Source of the DNA: Mesorhizobium neociceri
Lineage (GTDB): Bacteria > Pseudomonadota > Alphaproteobacteria > Rhizobiales > Rhizobiaceae
DNA length: 64,000 bases
Direction of reading: 5' to 3'
Assembly (NCBI RefSeq): GCF_013520985.1
Contig: NZ_JACDTY010000015.1
Location: forward strand, 90,151-154,150
Below the pieces are notes generated by a model, which was not told the DNA's origin, did no database searches, and was given only the letters and a program-made list of their open reading frames with translations. This document shows, piece by piece, positions 50,865 to 58,953 of this stretch. Both the position numbers and the translations under genes were made by a program. Position 1 is the stretch's first letter. Every line of letters begins with the position of its first letter.

Positions 50865-52061
50865 TTAGCTGGCGCTGCCGGAATCCGGAATGAACACCGT
50901 TTCGGCCCGCTCATAGGACAGCCGTACGCTGTCGCGGCCATTCTTCTTGGCCTTGTAGAGGGCCTCGTCGGCGCGTCGCATCAGCGGCTCCAGCCCTTCG
51001 TCGCCGGTGCGTGCCGCGACGCCAAAGCTCGCAGTCACCCTGGTGCCCGGCGGCAACCCGTCGACGCTGCCGGCCGAATAGTGCGTGCGCACGGCTTCGG
51101 CAAACAACCGCGCCGTGGCAAGATCGCTCAGCGACAAAAGCACGGCGAACTCCTCGCCGCCGATGCGGCCGGCAACCGCGTGTGTGCCAGCGGCCGCGCG
51201 AAGCTTGGCGGCGAAGTCGGCGATCACCTGGTCGCCCGCGGCATGTCCGTATTTGTCGTTGAGCGCCTTGAAGTGATCGAGATCGGCCAGCACCAGCGCG
51301 ACCGGCACCCTGGCGGCGGCGCAATGCTGCAGCACAAGCAAGGCGCGCTCCTCAAAACCCCTGCGGTTGAGCAGGCCGGACAGCGGGTCGGTATGCGTCT
51401 CGGTCTTTAGCGCCTTCATCACGTCGAGGGCGGCGGCCGAGAACAGGCTGAGCGCGATCAGCAGCGACAGCAGCGCGTGCGTCAGCAGCGCCGTTGTCCA
51501 GTAGGACGAGCCGTAGAACCCGTCATAGCTGGTGAAAGGCCCGTGCGAAATGACGACGAGCAGTGTGCGGCCGATGAAGTTCAGCCCGGACAGCAGCGAC
51601 AGCACGAACAGAATCTTTTCGGTCGGGCCGTTGCCGCGCACGGCGCGCAACTCGGCGGCGACCAGCAGGCTGAGGCCGCCAAAGCCGAAATTGATGGCCA
51701 GGATGCGCCAGGTGAGATCCGGCTGGACGAACAGGAACCAGCAAAACGCAGCCAGCCCGCCACCCGCCAGAATTCCGATGGCGATATAAGGCACGCGCCT
51801 GCCGTAGCGCGAGATGATCGCGCCGACGAGACAGCAGGCGGCGAAGGTGAAACAGAGGTTGGAGACCAGCTTGGTCAGCACCATGCCGACGGGCAGGGTA
51901 AAATACTGCAGCAGGAAGCCGGGCGCGGACATGCCATAACTAGCGCCAAGCACCGCCAGATAGGGCCGGTGGCGCTGATAGAACCACAGCACGAGGAACG
52001 CCGCGCCGAGTGCCAGCGCGATCGTCGGATTGAGCAGCGCAATGAACAGACCGGTGTCCAA
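50865..52061 (-). CDS. Membrane diguanylate cyclase (GGDEF), paralogue
   Basis: About 398 residues. Membrane segments fill residues 1-200 (FIALLNPTIALALGAAFLVLWF at the start). The GGDEF domain is THTDPLSGLLNRRGFEERALLVLQ, ADLDHFKALNDKYGHAAGDQVIADFAAKL and GRIGGEEFAVLLSL. As in the 49579 gene the RxxD I-site is missing (GTHA). The start is taken as TTG at 52061 since a typical hydrophobic N-terminus follows; it may extend to a TTG at 52109. Makes cyclic di-GMP at the membrane. Confidence 0.9.
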   Translation of the reverse strand: MDTGLFIALLNPTIALALGAAFLVLWFYQRHRPYLAVLGASYGMSAPGFLLQYFTLPVGMVLTKLVSNLCFTFAACCLVGAIISRYGRRVPYIAIGILAGGGLAAFCWFLFVQPDLTWRILAINFGFGGLSLLVAAELRAVRGNGPTEKILFVLSLLSGLNFIGRTLLVVISHGPFTSYDGFYGSSYWTTALLTHALLSLLIALSLFSAAALDVMKALKTETHTDPLSGLLNRRGFEERALLVLQHCAAARVPVALVLADLDHFKALNDKYGHAAGDQVIADFAAKLRAAAGTHAVAGRIGGEEFAVLLSLSDLATARLFAEAVRTHYSAGSVDGLPPGTRVTASFGVAARTGDEGLEPLMRRADEALYKAKKNGRDSVRLSYERAETVFIPDSGSAS

Positions 52062-52159
52062 AGGACGGTGACTTCCCCGCTTGACGTCAGGGAAGACCTT
52101 AGAACCCAAGCCCCAACAAGCGGTTAAGCCAGAGCGAATATGCGGGCAGAGCCGATGAA

Positions 52160-52192
52160 AAAAGGCCCCGGACGGCGATGCGATCCGGGGCC
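52160..52192 (-). terminator. Rho-independent terminator of leuC
   Basis: GGCCCCGGA/TCCGGGGCC perfect 9-base stem, followed on the minus strand by TTTTTTC. It is 32 bases after the leuC stop. Confidence 0.93.
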
Positions 52193-52223
52193 TGGTATGA
52201 ACTATGAGTCGCGTGCCGGAAAA

Positions 52224-53633
52224 CTATTTCCAGTCGCGGATGTCGACGAAATGGCCGGCGATCGCCGCCGCCGCCGCCATTGCCGGCGATACCAGATGGG
52301 TGCGGCCCTTGAAGCCCTGCCGGCCCTCGAAATTGCGGTTCGAGGTCGAGGCGCAGCGCTCATGCGGCTTCAGACGGTCGTCGTTCATGGCCAGACACAT
52401 CGAGCAGCCCGGCTCGCGCCAGTCGAAACCGGCGGCGATGAAGATCTTGTCGAGACCCTCGGCTTCCGCCTGTTCCTTGACCAGGCCGGAGCCCGGCACG
52501 ATCATCGCATCGACATGCGCACTCACGGTTTTGCCTTCGACCACCTTGGCGACGGCGCGCAGATCCTCGATGCGGCCATTGGTGCAGGAGCCGATGAAGA
52601 CGCGGTCGAGCGTGATGTCGGTGATCTTGGTGCCCGGTGTCAGCCCCATATAGTCGAGCGCGCGGATCTTCGAGGTGCGCTTGTTCTCGTCCGTGATCTC
52701 TTCCGGATTGGGAACGACGCCCTGCACCGAAACCACGTCCTCGGGCGAGGAACCCCAGGAGACGATCGGCGGCAGCTTGGCCGCGTCCAGCACGATCACC
52801 TTGTCGAAATGCGCGCCTTCGTCGGACTGCAGCGTCTTCCAGTATTCGAGCGCTGCATCCCAGGCAGCGCCCTTCGGTGCCCGCGGCTTGTCCTTGACAT
52901 AGGCGAAGGTCGTTTCGTCGGCGGCGATCAGGCCGGCGCGCGCGCCGCCCTCGATCGACATGTTGCAGATCGTCATGCGGCCTTCCATCGACAGCGCGCG
53001 GATCGCCTCGCCGGCATATTCGATGACATAGCCGGTGCCGCCGGCGGTGCCGATCTCGCCGATGATGGCGAGGATGATGTCCTTGGCGGTTACGCCTTCC
53101 GGCAACTTGCCGTCGACGCGCACCAGCATGTTCTTGGCCTTGCGCTGGATCAGCGTCTGCGTCGCCAGCACATGCTCGACCTCGGATGTGCCGATGCCAT
53201 GCGCCAGCGCGCCGAAAGCGCCATGCGTGGAGGTGTGGCTATCACCGCAGACGATGGTCATGCCGGGCAGCGTAAAGCCCTGCTCCGGGCCGATGATGTG
53301 GACGATGCCCTGGCGGATATCGTTTTCGGAATAATATTCGACACCGAAATCCTTGGCGTTCTTGGCCAGCGCCTCGACCTGGATGCGGCTTTCCTCGTTC
53401 TTGATGCCGAACTTGCGCTCGGGCGAGGTCGAGACATTGTGATCGACCACGGCCAGCGTCTTTTCCGGATGCCGGACTTTTCTCCCGCTCATGCGCAGGC
53501 CTTCGAAGGCCTGCGGGCTGGTCACTTCATGGACGAGGTGGCGGTCGATGTAGAGCAGGCAGGTGCCGTCGTCCTGGCGGTCGACGACATGGTCGTCGAA
53601 TATCTTGTCGTAGAGGGTGCGCGGTGCGCTCAT
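52224..53633 (-). CDS. leuC: 3-isopropylmalate dehydratase, large subunit
   Basis: 469 residues, aconitase fold. The start is MSAPRTLYDKIFDDHVVDRQDDGTCLLYIDRHLVHEVTSPQAF. Iron-sulfur cysteines are in VFIGSCTNGRIEDL and PGCSMCLAMNDD. Substrate contacts are GDSHTSTHGAFGALAHGIGTSEVEHVLATQ. It pairs with LeuD (30957) to isomerise isopropylmalate. ATG at 53633. A strong terminator follows. It is monocistronic or has only the small upstream ORF at 53705 with it. Confidence 0.98.
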   Translation of the reverse strand: MSAPRTLYDKIFDDHVVDRQDDGTCLLYIDRHLVHEVTSPQAFEGLRMSGRKVRHPEKTLAVVDHNVSTSPERKFGIKNEESRIQVEALAKNAKDFGVEYYSENDIRQGIVHIIGPEQGFTLPGMTIVCGDSHTSTHGAFGALAHGIGTSEVEHVLATQTLIQRKAKNMLVRVDGKLPEGVTAKDIILAIIGEIGTAGGTGYVIEYAGEAIRALSMEGRMTICNMSIEGGARAGLIAADETTFAYVKDKPRAPKGAAWDAALEYWKTLQSDEGAHFDKVIVLDAAKLPPIVSWGSSPEDVVSVQGVVPNPEEITDENKRTSKIRALDYMGLTPGTKITDITLDRVFIGSCTNGRIEDLRAVAKVVEGKTVSAHVDAMIVPGSGLVKEQAEAEGLDKIFIAAGFDWREPGCSMCLAMNDDRLKPHERCASTSNRNFEGRQGFKGRTHLVSPAMAAAAAIAGHFVDIRDWK

Positions 53634-53704
53634 GTGCGTAAATCCGTCGATTTGAAAAAGGGGAAGGGCAGATGCGCCGGAGGCTTTCGCCCGGCGAAAG
53701 CGGC

Positions 53705-53833
53705 CTAGCTAAGTCGGCTGGTGAGCGCGCCCGAAACGCGCGCGGAGAAGCGCGACGGCAGGCGTTTTCTGTCCTGCAACACGAAACCCTTATAGGCCGG
53801 ATCGCCAAAAAGCTCTTCCATGGCGTGGCTCAT
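53705..53833 (-). CDS. Small ORF upstream of leuC (hypothetical)
   Basis: 42 codons: MSHAMEELFGDPAYKGFVLQ then DRKRLPSRFSARVSGALTSRLS. Stop at 53705, 71 bases upstream of leuC. The mixed hydrophilic sequence and codon choice look protein-like but I recognise no family and the ribosome site is weak. It could be a small leader peptide or a chance frame. Confidence 0.35.
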   Translation of the reverse strand: MSHAMEELFGDPAYKGFVLQDRKRLPSRFSARVSGALTSRLS

Positions 53834-53945
53834 ACCAATGTTTTGGCTTTTCGGCAATTGGCGCGTGGCTGGGCAGAACTGGGTTCCTCGCCCTCACTAC
53901 TTTACCTTCGGGGGAGGAACGGCACCAAGGTCGGCGAAGTCGCGC

Positions 53946-54166
53946 CTTTCCTCTCCCCCGTCGATCGGGGGAGAGGTGTCGAGTAAAGCTCGACGGAGTG
54001 GGGGTCGATCTTTCATCGGAGCAATGCTTCCGCCTGATTCCCGCATGCCTGAGACTTGCTCGCCTGGTTGTGCCTGTCTTGCGGCGGCGCGTATCGCGAA
54101 CGCCTTCCCCCACTCCGTCGCTGCTTCGCAGCGCCACCTCTCCCCCTTCCGGAGGGAGAGGAAGGG
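53946..54166. repeat. Palindromic repeat pair (CCTCTCCCCCGTCGATCGGGGGAGAGG family), copy 2
   Basis: Same arms as copy 1 at 23211: CTCTCCCCCGTCGATCGGGG, AGCTCGACGGAGTGGGGGTCGA, then CCCCACTCCGTCGCTGC and CTCTCCCCCTTCCGGAGGGAGAGG. It fills most of the gap between leuC and the methyltransferase gene. Confidence 0.8.
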
Positions 54167-54190
54167 CGCCAAGGTCGGCAAACTCGCCGC

Positions 54191-54826
54191 TCAAACCACC
54201 TCGAACACAAACGTCTTCACCAGCGCGTCCGGCTCGGCGATGGCATAGCAGCGGAACCATGGGCTTTGCTCGACCGGCCGCCATTTCCCCGCCTGCTCCA
54301 GTTCGTCGAACACCGCCTGGAAGCCGCCGCTTTCGAAGACCTGGTCGCGCACGGTGAAGATGGCGTGGCCGCCTTTTCTGGTGATGCGGACAAGCTCGTG
54401 CAGGCCGGAGGCCGGCGCATGGCTGATGGTGAACACGCCGGTCGAGAAGAAGGCACGGAAATGCCCGTCGGGCCACGGCAGCGGGCCGCCGAGCATGGCC
54501 TGTTTCAAATCGCTATAGGCATTGCGGCCGCCGGCGATCTTCAGCATGTCGTCCGATAGGTCGAGCCCGGCAATGTCGTGATAGCCCAGCGCCTTGAGTG
54601 AAGGGCCCGACATGCCGGTGCCGCAGCCGGCGTCGAGCAGCGAGCCTTCGCCCGCCGGCACATGGCGCGCCACCCAGGCGGTGATCAGGAACGGCAGCAA
54701 ATAGCCGAGCGAGGCGGTCTCGCTGTCATAGGTCGCGGCCCACTCCGCATAGGCCTTGGCCAGCCCTTCCGGCGTGTCGGCCGAATAGACGGAGTCCAGC
54801 GCCGCATTGGCCTTGTCGACATTCAT
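54191..54826 (-). CDS. Class I SAM-dependent methyltransferase
   Basis: 211 residues. The SAM loop is LLDAGCGTGMSGPSLKALGY, the acidic end of strand 2 is GLDLSDDML, and the motif III-like region is FFSTGVFTISHAPASGLHELVRITRKGG. This general UbiE/Bud23-like fold gives no substrate. ATG at 54826 with GGGAGG nine bases upstream (ATG 54835 is too close to it). It lies 59 bases from the amino-acid permease stop on the same strand. Confidence 0.88.
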   Translation of the reverse strand: MNVDKANAALDSVYSADTPEGLAKAYAEWAATYDSETASLGYLLPFLITAWVARHVPAGEGSLLDAGCGTGMSGPSLKALGYHDIAGLDLSDDMLKIAGGRNAYSDLKQAMLGGPLPWPDGHFRAFFSTGVFTISHAPASGLHELVRITRKGGHAIFTVRDQVFESGGFQAVFDELEQAGKWRPVEQSPWFRCYAIAEPDALVKTFVFEVV

Positions 54827-54885
54827 CGCCTGCATCCTCCCGGCACGATCTGTTCTTGGATCGTAGCCGTGTCCGTGCCTGACTT

Positions 54886-55695
54886 CTATTCCTCCTGCGC
54901 CCGCCGCAGTCGCTGCTCCAGCGCCCGCAGCGCCAGCGACAGGCCGACGGTAAGGATGAGGTAGATATAGGCGACGATCGAATAGGTCTCGAAGAAGCGG
55001 AACGAACCGGCGGCGTAGATCTTGCCCATCTGCGTGATGTCGGCGACGCCGAGCACCGAGACCAGCGACGAATCCTTGACCATGGCGACGAAGTCATTGC
55101 CGAGCGGCGGCAGGATGGTGCGGATCGCCTGCGGGAAGACGATCAGCCGGAAGCGTTGCGCGCGCGAAAGCCCGAGCGCCTTGGCCGCCTCGATCTGGCC
55201 CTTCTCGACCGACTGGATGCCGGCGCGAAAGACTTCGGAGATGAAGGCGGAATAGCCGATGGTCAGTGCCATGACGGCGCGCCACAACAGCGAGACATCG
55301 CGCACCAAAAGCTCGCCCATCAGGCCGGCGTTTTGCAGCGGCGCGGTCAGCGCGTTCCATGCCGCGACGAAAGCCGGTGCGCCGGCAAAGGCGATCCAGA
55401 ACAGCAGCACCAGGATAGGCACGCCACGGATGATCTCGACATAGAAGCGGGCGATTTGCCTGAGCCAGCGCGACCCCGACAGCCCCATCAGCGCAATGCC
55501 GAGGCCGATGGCTGACGCGAGAGCGAAGGCGACCACGGTGACAAAAATGGTGATGCCGATGCCTTTGGCAACAGTGGCGAAAACCTGGGCGTAGAGATCG
55601 CTGGCGGCAATGTAGAGCGCGGCCACGACAGCGAGCACGATCGCGGCGGCAAGCCACCAGGGGAAGTCGGATTTTTGAGTGGAGGCGGGGGGCAT
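54886..55695 (-). CDS. Amino-acid ABC transporter permease (HisM/GlnP type)
   Basis: 269 residues with five or six membrane segments. It carries the polar amino-acid permease signature EIIRGVPILVLLFWIAF, GYSAFISEVFRAGIQSVEKGQIEAAKALGLSRAQRFRLIVFPQAIRTILPPLGNDFVAMVKDSSLVSVLG, with the EAA loop for the ATPase. The matching periplasmic binding gene lies 263 bases upstream at 55959. No ATPase gene is next to them in this window. Inner membrane. It takes up a polar amino acid of unknown identity. Confidence 0.93.
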   Translation of the reverse strand: MPPASTQKSDFPWWLAAAIVLAVVAALYIAASDLYAQVFATVAKGIGITIFVTVVAFALASAIGLGIALMGLSGSRWLRQIARFYVEIIRGVPILVLLFWIAFAGAPAFVAAWNALTAPLQNAGLMGELLVRDVSLLWRAVMALTIGYSAFISEVFRAGIQSVEKGQIEAAKALGLSRAQRFRLIVFPQAIRTILPPLGNDFVAMVKDSSLVSVLGVADITQMGKIYAAGSFRFFETYSIVAYIYLILTVGLSLALRALEQRLRRAQEE

Positions 55696-55740
55696 CAGGC
55701 GACGCCAACGAGGTAGATAATGCGCGAAGCAAGCGCCAAG

Positions 55741-55901
55741 GCACCCCCCTCTGGCCTGCCGGCCATCTCCCCCTCAAGGGGGGAGATTAGCAGCTCAGGC
55801 GCCGCTGCCCACTCTGTGACGTTGGAGATTGGCGAAAGCCAATGTGACATCCAATCTCCCCCCTTGAGGGGGAGATGCCCGGCAGGGTAGAGGGGGGTGT
55901 T
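55741..55901. repeat. Long palindromic repeat (CCCCCTCTG..CTGCCGG family), copy 3
   Basis: GCACCCCCCTCTGGCCTGCC to GGCAGGGTAGAGGGGGGTGTT with inner CTCAAGGGGGGAGAT hairpins and GTTGGAGATTGGCGAAAGCC hinge. It sits between the binding-protein and permease genes of the ABC transporter. Confidence 0.85.
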
Positions 55902-55958
55902 CAAGCGCAGAGTCCGCGCGAATTCCTGCGCATCACTCCAGGCTCGCGCCAAGATGGC

Positions 55959-56759
55959 CTACTGCCCCATCTTGTAGTCGAGAAACCACTTCTTGTTCAG
56001 CGCTTCGAGCGTGCCGTCGGCCTTCAGCGCCGCGATCGCCGCATTGACCGGTTTCACCAGATCCGAGCCTTTCGGGAAGATGAAGCCGAAATCCTCGGTG
56101 CCGAGCGGGCCGCCGATCAGCTTGAGCTTGCCTTCGGAGGCGTCGACATAGCCCTTGCCCGCGGTGCCGTCGGTCAGCACGACATCGACATCGCCGGACT
56201 TCAGTGCCTGCACCGAAGCGCCGAAAGTTTCGAACTGCTTGATGCGCGGGTTCTGCTCATTGCCGTCGAGCACGCTGTAGACGGCGGTGTAGAACGGCGT
56301 CGTGCCGGCCTGTGCGCCGATCAGCCCATCCTTGAAGTCGGCAAAGGTCTTGGCGTCGGTGAAGCGGCTTTCGTCGCCGCGTACCAGCATGAACTGCTCC
56401 GAACGCATATAGGGGTCGGAGAAATCGACCTTCTCCTTGCGGTCGTCCTTGATGGTAATGCCGGTCATGCCGATGTTGTACTGGTTGTCGGAAACCGCCT
56501 GGATCATCGCATCCCAGGAGGTGTTCTGGTACTCGACCTTGAAGTTCAGCCGCTTGGCGATCTCGTCCATCGCGTCATATTCCCAACCGATCTGCTTGCC
56601 GGTCTTGGCGTCGATGAACTGCAGCGGCGGATAGGCGTTTTCCGTCACCACCACCACCTTCTTGCCGCCGAGATCGGGCAGCGCATCGGCCGCCCATGCG
56701 GCGACGGGCGCGAGGAAACAGGCCGCGAGGGCGGCCAGCAGCAGCTTCGATTTGGTCAT
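55959..56759 (-). CDS. Amino-acid ABC transporter substrate-binding protein
   Basis: 266 residues. A Sec signal peptide (KLLLAALAACFLAPVAAWAA) precedes a periplasmic type II binding protein: KKVVVVTENAYPPLQFIDAKTGKQIGWEYDAMDEIAKRLNFKVEY, MIQAVSDNQYNIGMTGITIKDDRKEKVDFSDPYM (ligand contacts), ending ALNKKWFLDYKMGQ. Polar amino-acid family 3; the ligand is unknown. ATG at 56759 after GGAG. It partners the permease at 54886. Confidence 0.94.
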   Translation of the reverse strand: MTKSKLLLAALAACFLAPVAAWAADALPDLGGKKVVVVTENAYPPLQFIDAKTGKQIGWEYDAMDEIAKRLNFKVEYQNTSWDAMIQAVSDNQYNIGMTGITIKDDRKEKVDFSDPYMRSEQFMLVRGDESRFTDAKTFADFKDGLIGAQAGTTPFYTAVYSVLDGNEQNPRIKQFETFGASVQALKSGDVDVVLTDGTAGKGYVDASEGKLKLIGGPLGTEDFGFIFPKGSDLVKPVNAAIAALKADGTLEALNKKWFLDYKMGQ

Positions 56760-56996
56760 GACACACTCCAGGATGACAAGCCCGCTTGCAGCCGGGCTCA
56801 CATGAAAATCCAGGCGCGACTTTAGCCGTCCGCAGGCGGCTTGCAAGCCGGTCCGGTGCTCAGCGCCCGGTGAAAGCGGATTCCAATGCCTTCAACCGGC
56901 GCGGTCTTAGAACGCCTCGCGGTCGGCATTTATTCCGTGATCCCGCGACGACAAACTAGGCCGCTCGCGGGCACAAGGAAACCGTCAAACGACGGG

Positions 56997-57494
56997 TCAG
57001 GATGTTGACGTCGCGTCACGCAACTTGGCGACAAATCCGGTCAAGGTCCGGTGCAACGATTTCAGCTCCTCGACCTCGAGCGGCATGGCGCAGGCAAGGC
57101 CTGCGGATACATCCTTGATGCGCGTGCGCAGCGCCTGGCCTTGTGCCGTCGGTTCGACCAGTACGCGGCGCTCGTCGGCCGGATCGCGTCGGCGGGTGAC
57201 CAGGCTGCCTGCTTCGAGCCGCTTGAGCAACGGCGTCAGCGTCGCAGAATCCAGCCCCAGCGCCTCGCCGAGCTCGCCGACCGTGCTCGGCGCATGCTGC
57301 CACAGCGCCAGCATCGCCAGATATTGCGGATAGGTGAGGCCGAGCGGGTCGAGCAACGGCCGGTAGAGCTTGGTCATCAGCCCGCTTGCCGAATAGAGCG
57401 CGAAGCAGAGCTGCTGGTCGAGACGCGGAACGGCGATCATCCCGGCGGTGTCCGCCGGGACTTGGTTGACTCTGGTTTCGGTCTTCGTCGTCAT
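56997..57494 (-). CDS. ohrR: OhrR, peroxide-sensing MarR-family repressor
   Basis: 165 residues. The winged-helix MarR fold is LTYPQYLAMLALWQHAPSTVGELGEALGLDSATLTPLLKRLEAGSLVTRRRDPADERRV. The reactive cysteine, in LDQQLCFALYSAS near residue 30, is in the place of the OhrR peroxide sensor. It represses ohr and is released by organic hydroperoxides. Its ATG overlaps the ohr stop (ATGA), so both are co-transcribed. A palindrome at 57938 is the likely binding site. Confidence 0.95.
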   Translation of the reverse strand: MTTKTETRVNQVPADTAGMIAVPRLDQQLCFALYSASGLMTKLYRPLLDPLGLTYPQYLAMLALWQHAPSTVGELGEALGLDSATLTPLLKRLEAGSLVTRRRDPADERRVLVEPTAQGQALRTRIKDVSAGLACAMPLEVEELKSLHRTLTGFVAKLRDATSTS

Positions 57495-57919
57495 GCTGCC
57501 TTTGCCGGAAGCGCCACTGTCGAAAGCTCAACCTCGATATTGCCCTCGATCGCATTGGAATAGGGACAAATCTGATGCGCCGCCGATACAAGCGCTTCCG
57601 CCGCCGCCTGATCAAGGCCTTTCGTCTCCGCGGCGAGCGCGACACCGAGTTTGAAACCTTCGCCATTGGGAAGCAGGCTGACGGTGGAGGTCACCGACGC
57701 ATCGGTCAGCGGCAGCTTCTGCTTGCGCGCGACGAAGCGGATGGCGCTTTCGAAGCAGGCGGCATAGCCGACCGCGAAAAGCTGCTCGGGATTGGTGGCG
57801 CCACCCTGTCCGCCGAGTTCCCTAGGCAAAGCGAGGTCGACCTTCAGCAGGCCGTCGCTGGTTTCGCCATGACCGGCGCGGCCGCCGGTGACGCGAGCCT
57901 GTGTGGTGTAGAGTGCCAT
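57491..57919 (-). CDS. ohr: Ohr, organic hydroperoxide reductase
   Basis: 142 residues, OsmC/Ohr fold. The first redox cysteine is in GYAACFESAIRFVARK and the second in AHQICPYSNAI, with the catalytic Arg in ALPRELGGQGGATNPEQLFAVG. It reduces organic and fatty-acid hydroperoxides. ATG at 57919 gives the usual start MALYTTQARVTGGRAGH. It is the first gene of ohr-ohrR, divergent from nothing nearby; a strong operator lies upstream. Confidence 0.95.
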   Translation of the reverse strand: MALYTTQARVTGGRAGHGETSDGLLKVDLALPRELGGQGGATNPEQLFAVGYAACFESAIRFVARKQKLPLTDASVTSTVSLLPNGEGFKLGVALAAETKGLDQAAAEALVSAAHQICPYSNAIEGNIEVELSTVALPAKAA

Positions 57920-57937
57920 GTCGTATCTCCAATTTGT

Positions 57938-57962
57938 TTGTGCACGATTATTTAGTACACAA
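57938..57962 (-). promoter_or_regulatory. Predicted OhrR operator
   Basis: TTGTGCAC-(9 bases)-GTACACAA imperfect inverted repeat in an AT-rich stretch, 19 bases upstream of the ohr ATG. It resembles known OhrR sites (TACAATT/AATTGTA type). Confidence 0.75.
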
Positions 57963-58031
57963 GATAACATGCGGTCAACGGCCGCGGCCGAATTTCTCAG
58001 CCGGCAATCGTTCACAGTCTGGTGAAACGAA

Positions 58032-58055
58032 AAAAGGCGGCCGAAGCCGCCTTTT
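58032..58055 (-). terminator. Rho-independent terminator of rplS
   Basis: GGCGGC-CGAA-GCCGCC stem with TTTTTTC on the minus strand, 20 bases after the rplS stop. Confidence 0.9.
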
Positions 58056-58075
58056 CAAAATCCTTGGTCGAGATC

Positions 58076-58627
58076 TTACTCGGCCGGGGTCGCTTCCGCG
58101 GCGGCCTTGGCTGCCGCCTCAGCTTCGTCGGCGGCCTTCTTCTCGGCGGCTTCCTTGGCGGCCGTCTCGGCGGCCAGCGCCTGGGCGGCAGCGACCTTCT
58201 CGGCTTCGATGCGGGCCTTCTCGGCGTTCAGCGCATCGCGCTCCTCATCGTTCAGCTTGCGGGCGCGCACGCCGGTGTTTTCCGAAATACGGGCCGACTT
58301 GCCGCGACGGTCGCGCAAATAATAGAGCTTGGCGCGGCGCACCTTGCCGCGGCGCACGATCTCGACGCCTTCGACCATCGGCGAGAAGACCGGGAAAACG
58401 CGCTCGACGCCTTCGCCATAGGAGATCTTGCGGACGGTAAAATTTTCCTGGAAGCCGGCGCCGGAGCGGGCGATGACGACGCCCTCATAGGCCTGGACGC
58501 GGGTGCGGGTGCCTTCGGTCACGCGGACCTGGACGCGCACGGTGTCGCCGGGCTGGAATTCGGGAAGCTTGCGCTTGGCTTCGATCTTGGCGGCCTGTTC
58601 GGCCTCGAGCTGACGGATGATATCCAT
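58076..58627 (-). CDS. rplS: 50S ribosomal protein L19
   Basis: 183 residues. The L19 core spans 1-120 (KLPEFQPGDTVRVQVRVTEGTRTRVQAYEGVVIARSGAG, SYGEGVERVFPVFSPMVEGVEIVRRGKVRRAKLYYLRDRRGKSARI). Residues 125-183 are an Ala/Glu/Lys coiled-coil-like tail (VAAAQALAAETAAKEAAEKK) beyond the 115 residues of E. coli L19. ATG at 58627. Here it is separated from trmD by an oppositely oriented permease gene. Confidence 0.97.
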   Translation of the reverse strand: MDIIRQLEAEQAAKIEAKRKLPEFQPGDTVRVQVRVTEGTRTRVQAYEGVVIARSGAGFQENFTVRKISYGEGVERVFPVFSPMVEGVEIVRRGKVRRAKLYYLRDRRGKSARISENTGVRARKLNDEERDALNAEKARIEAEKVAAAQALAAETAAKEAAEKKAADEAEAAAKAAAEATPAE

Positions 58628-58953
58628 CTCAATAGTCCACTTCTTGTTCTTCCGACAGTCAGAGCGTCCGACACTCGCCTTGCAGTTCCATTGACCGCTC
58701 GGCTATGCCCTTTGTCTCCGAGACATCTGTCGTCTGGACATCGGGCAGGGGCGACTACACCGTCATTGTTGACGGGTCTGGGAGATTTTTCTCGCCAGTA
58801 CGGGCGGGCACATACAGCTATTTCGCTCGCTTGTCACGCCTTGGCCCTGTCTTTTTTGGTCGCATGCCACCACGCAATCGTCCAGTGCAGGGTTGCGCCG
58901 ACCGCTCAAGCTTCCTAAGCCGGAGGAAACATACGTAGTCCGGCGCCATTGTC
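58628..58953. other. Intergenic region between rplS and the TSUP permease gene, nothing recognised
   Basis: About 325 bases between divergent genes; it should hold both promoters. I see no ORF, RNA motif or repeat that I can name. Confidence 0.4.

Noticed and set aside
52140..53708. Open frame of about 520 codons antisense to leuC
   Set aside because: Complete overlap with leuC, an unmistakable gene.
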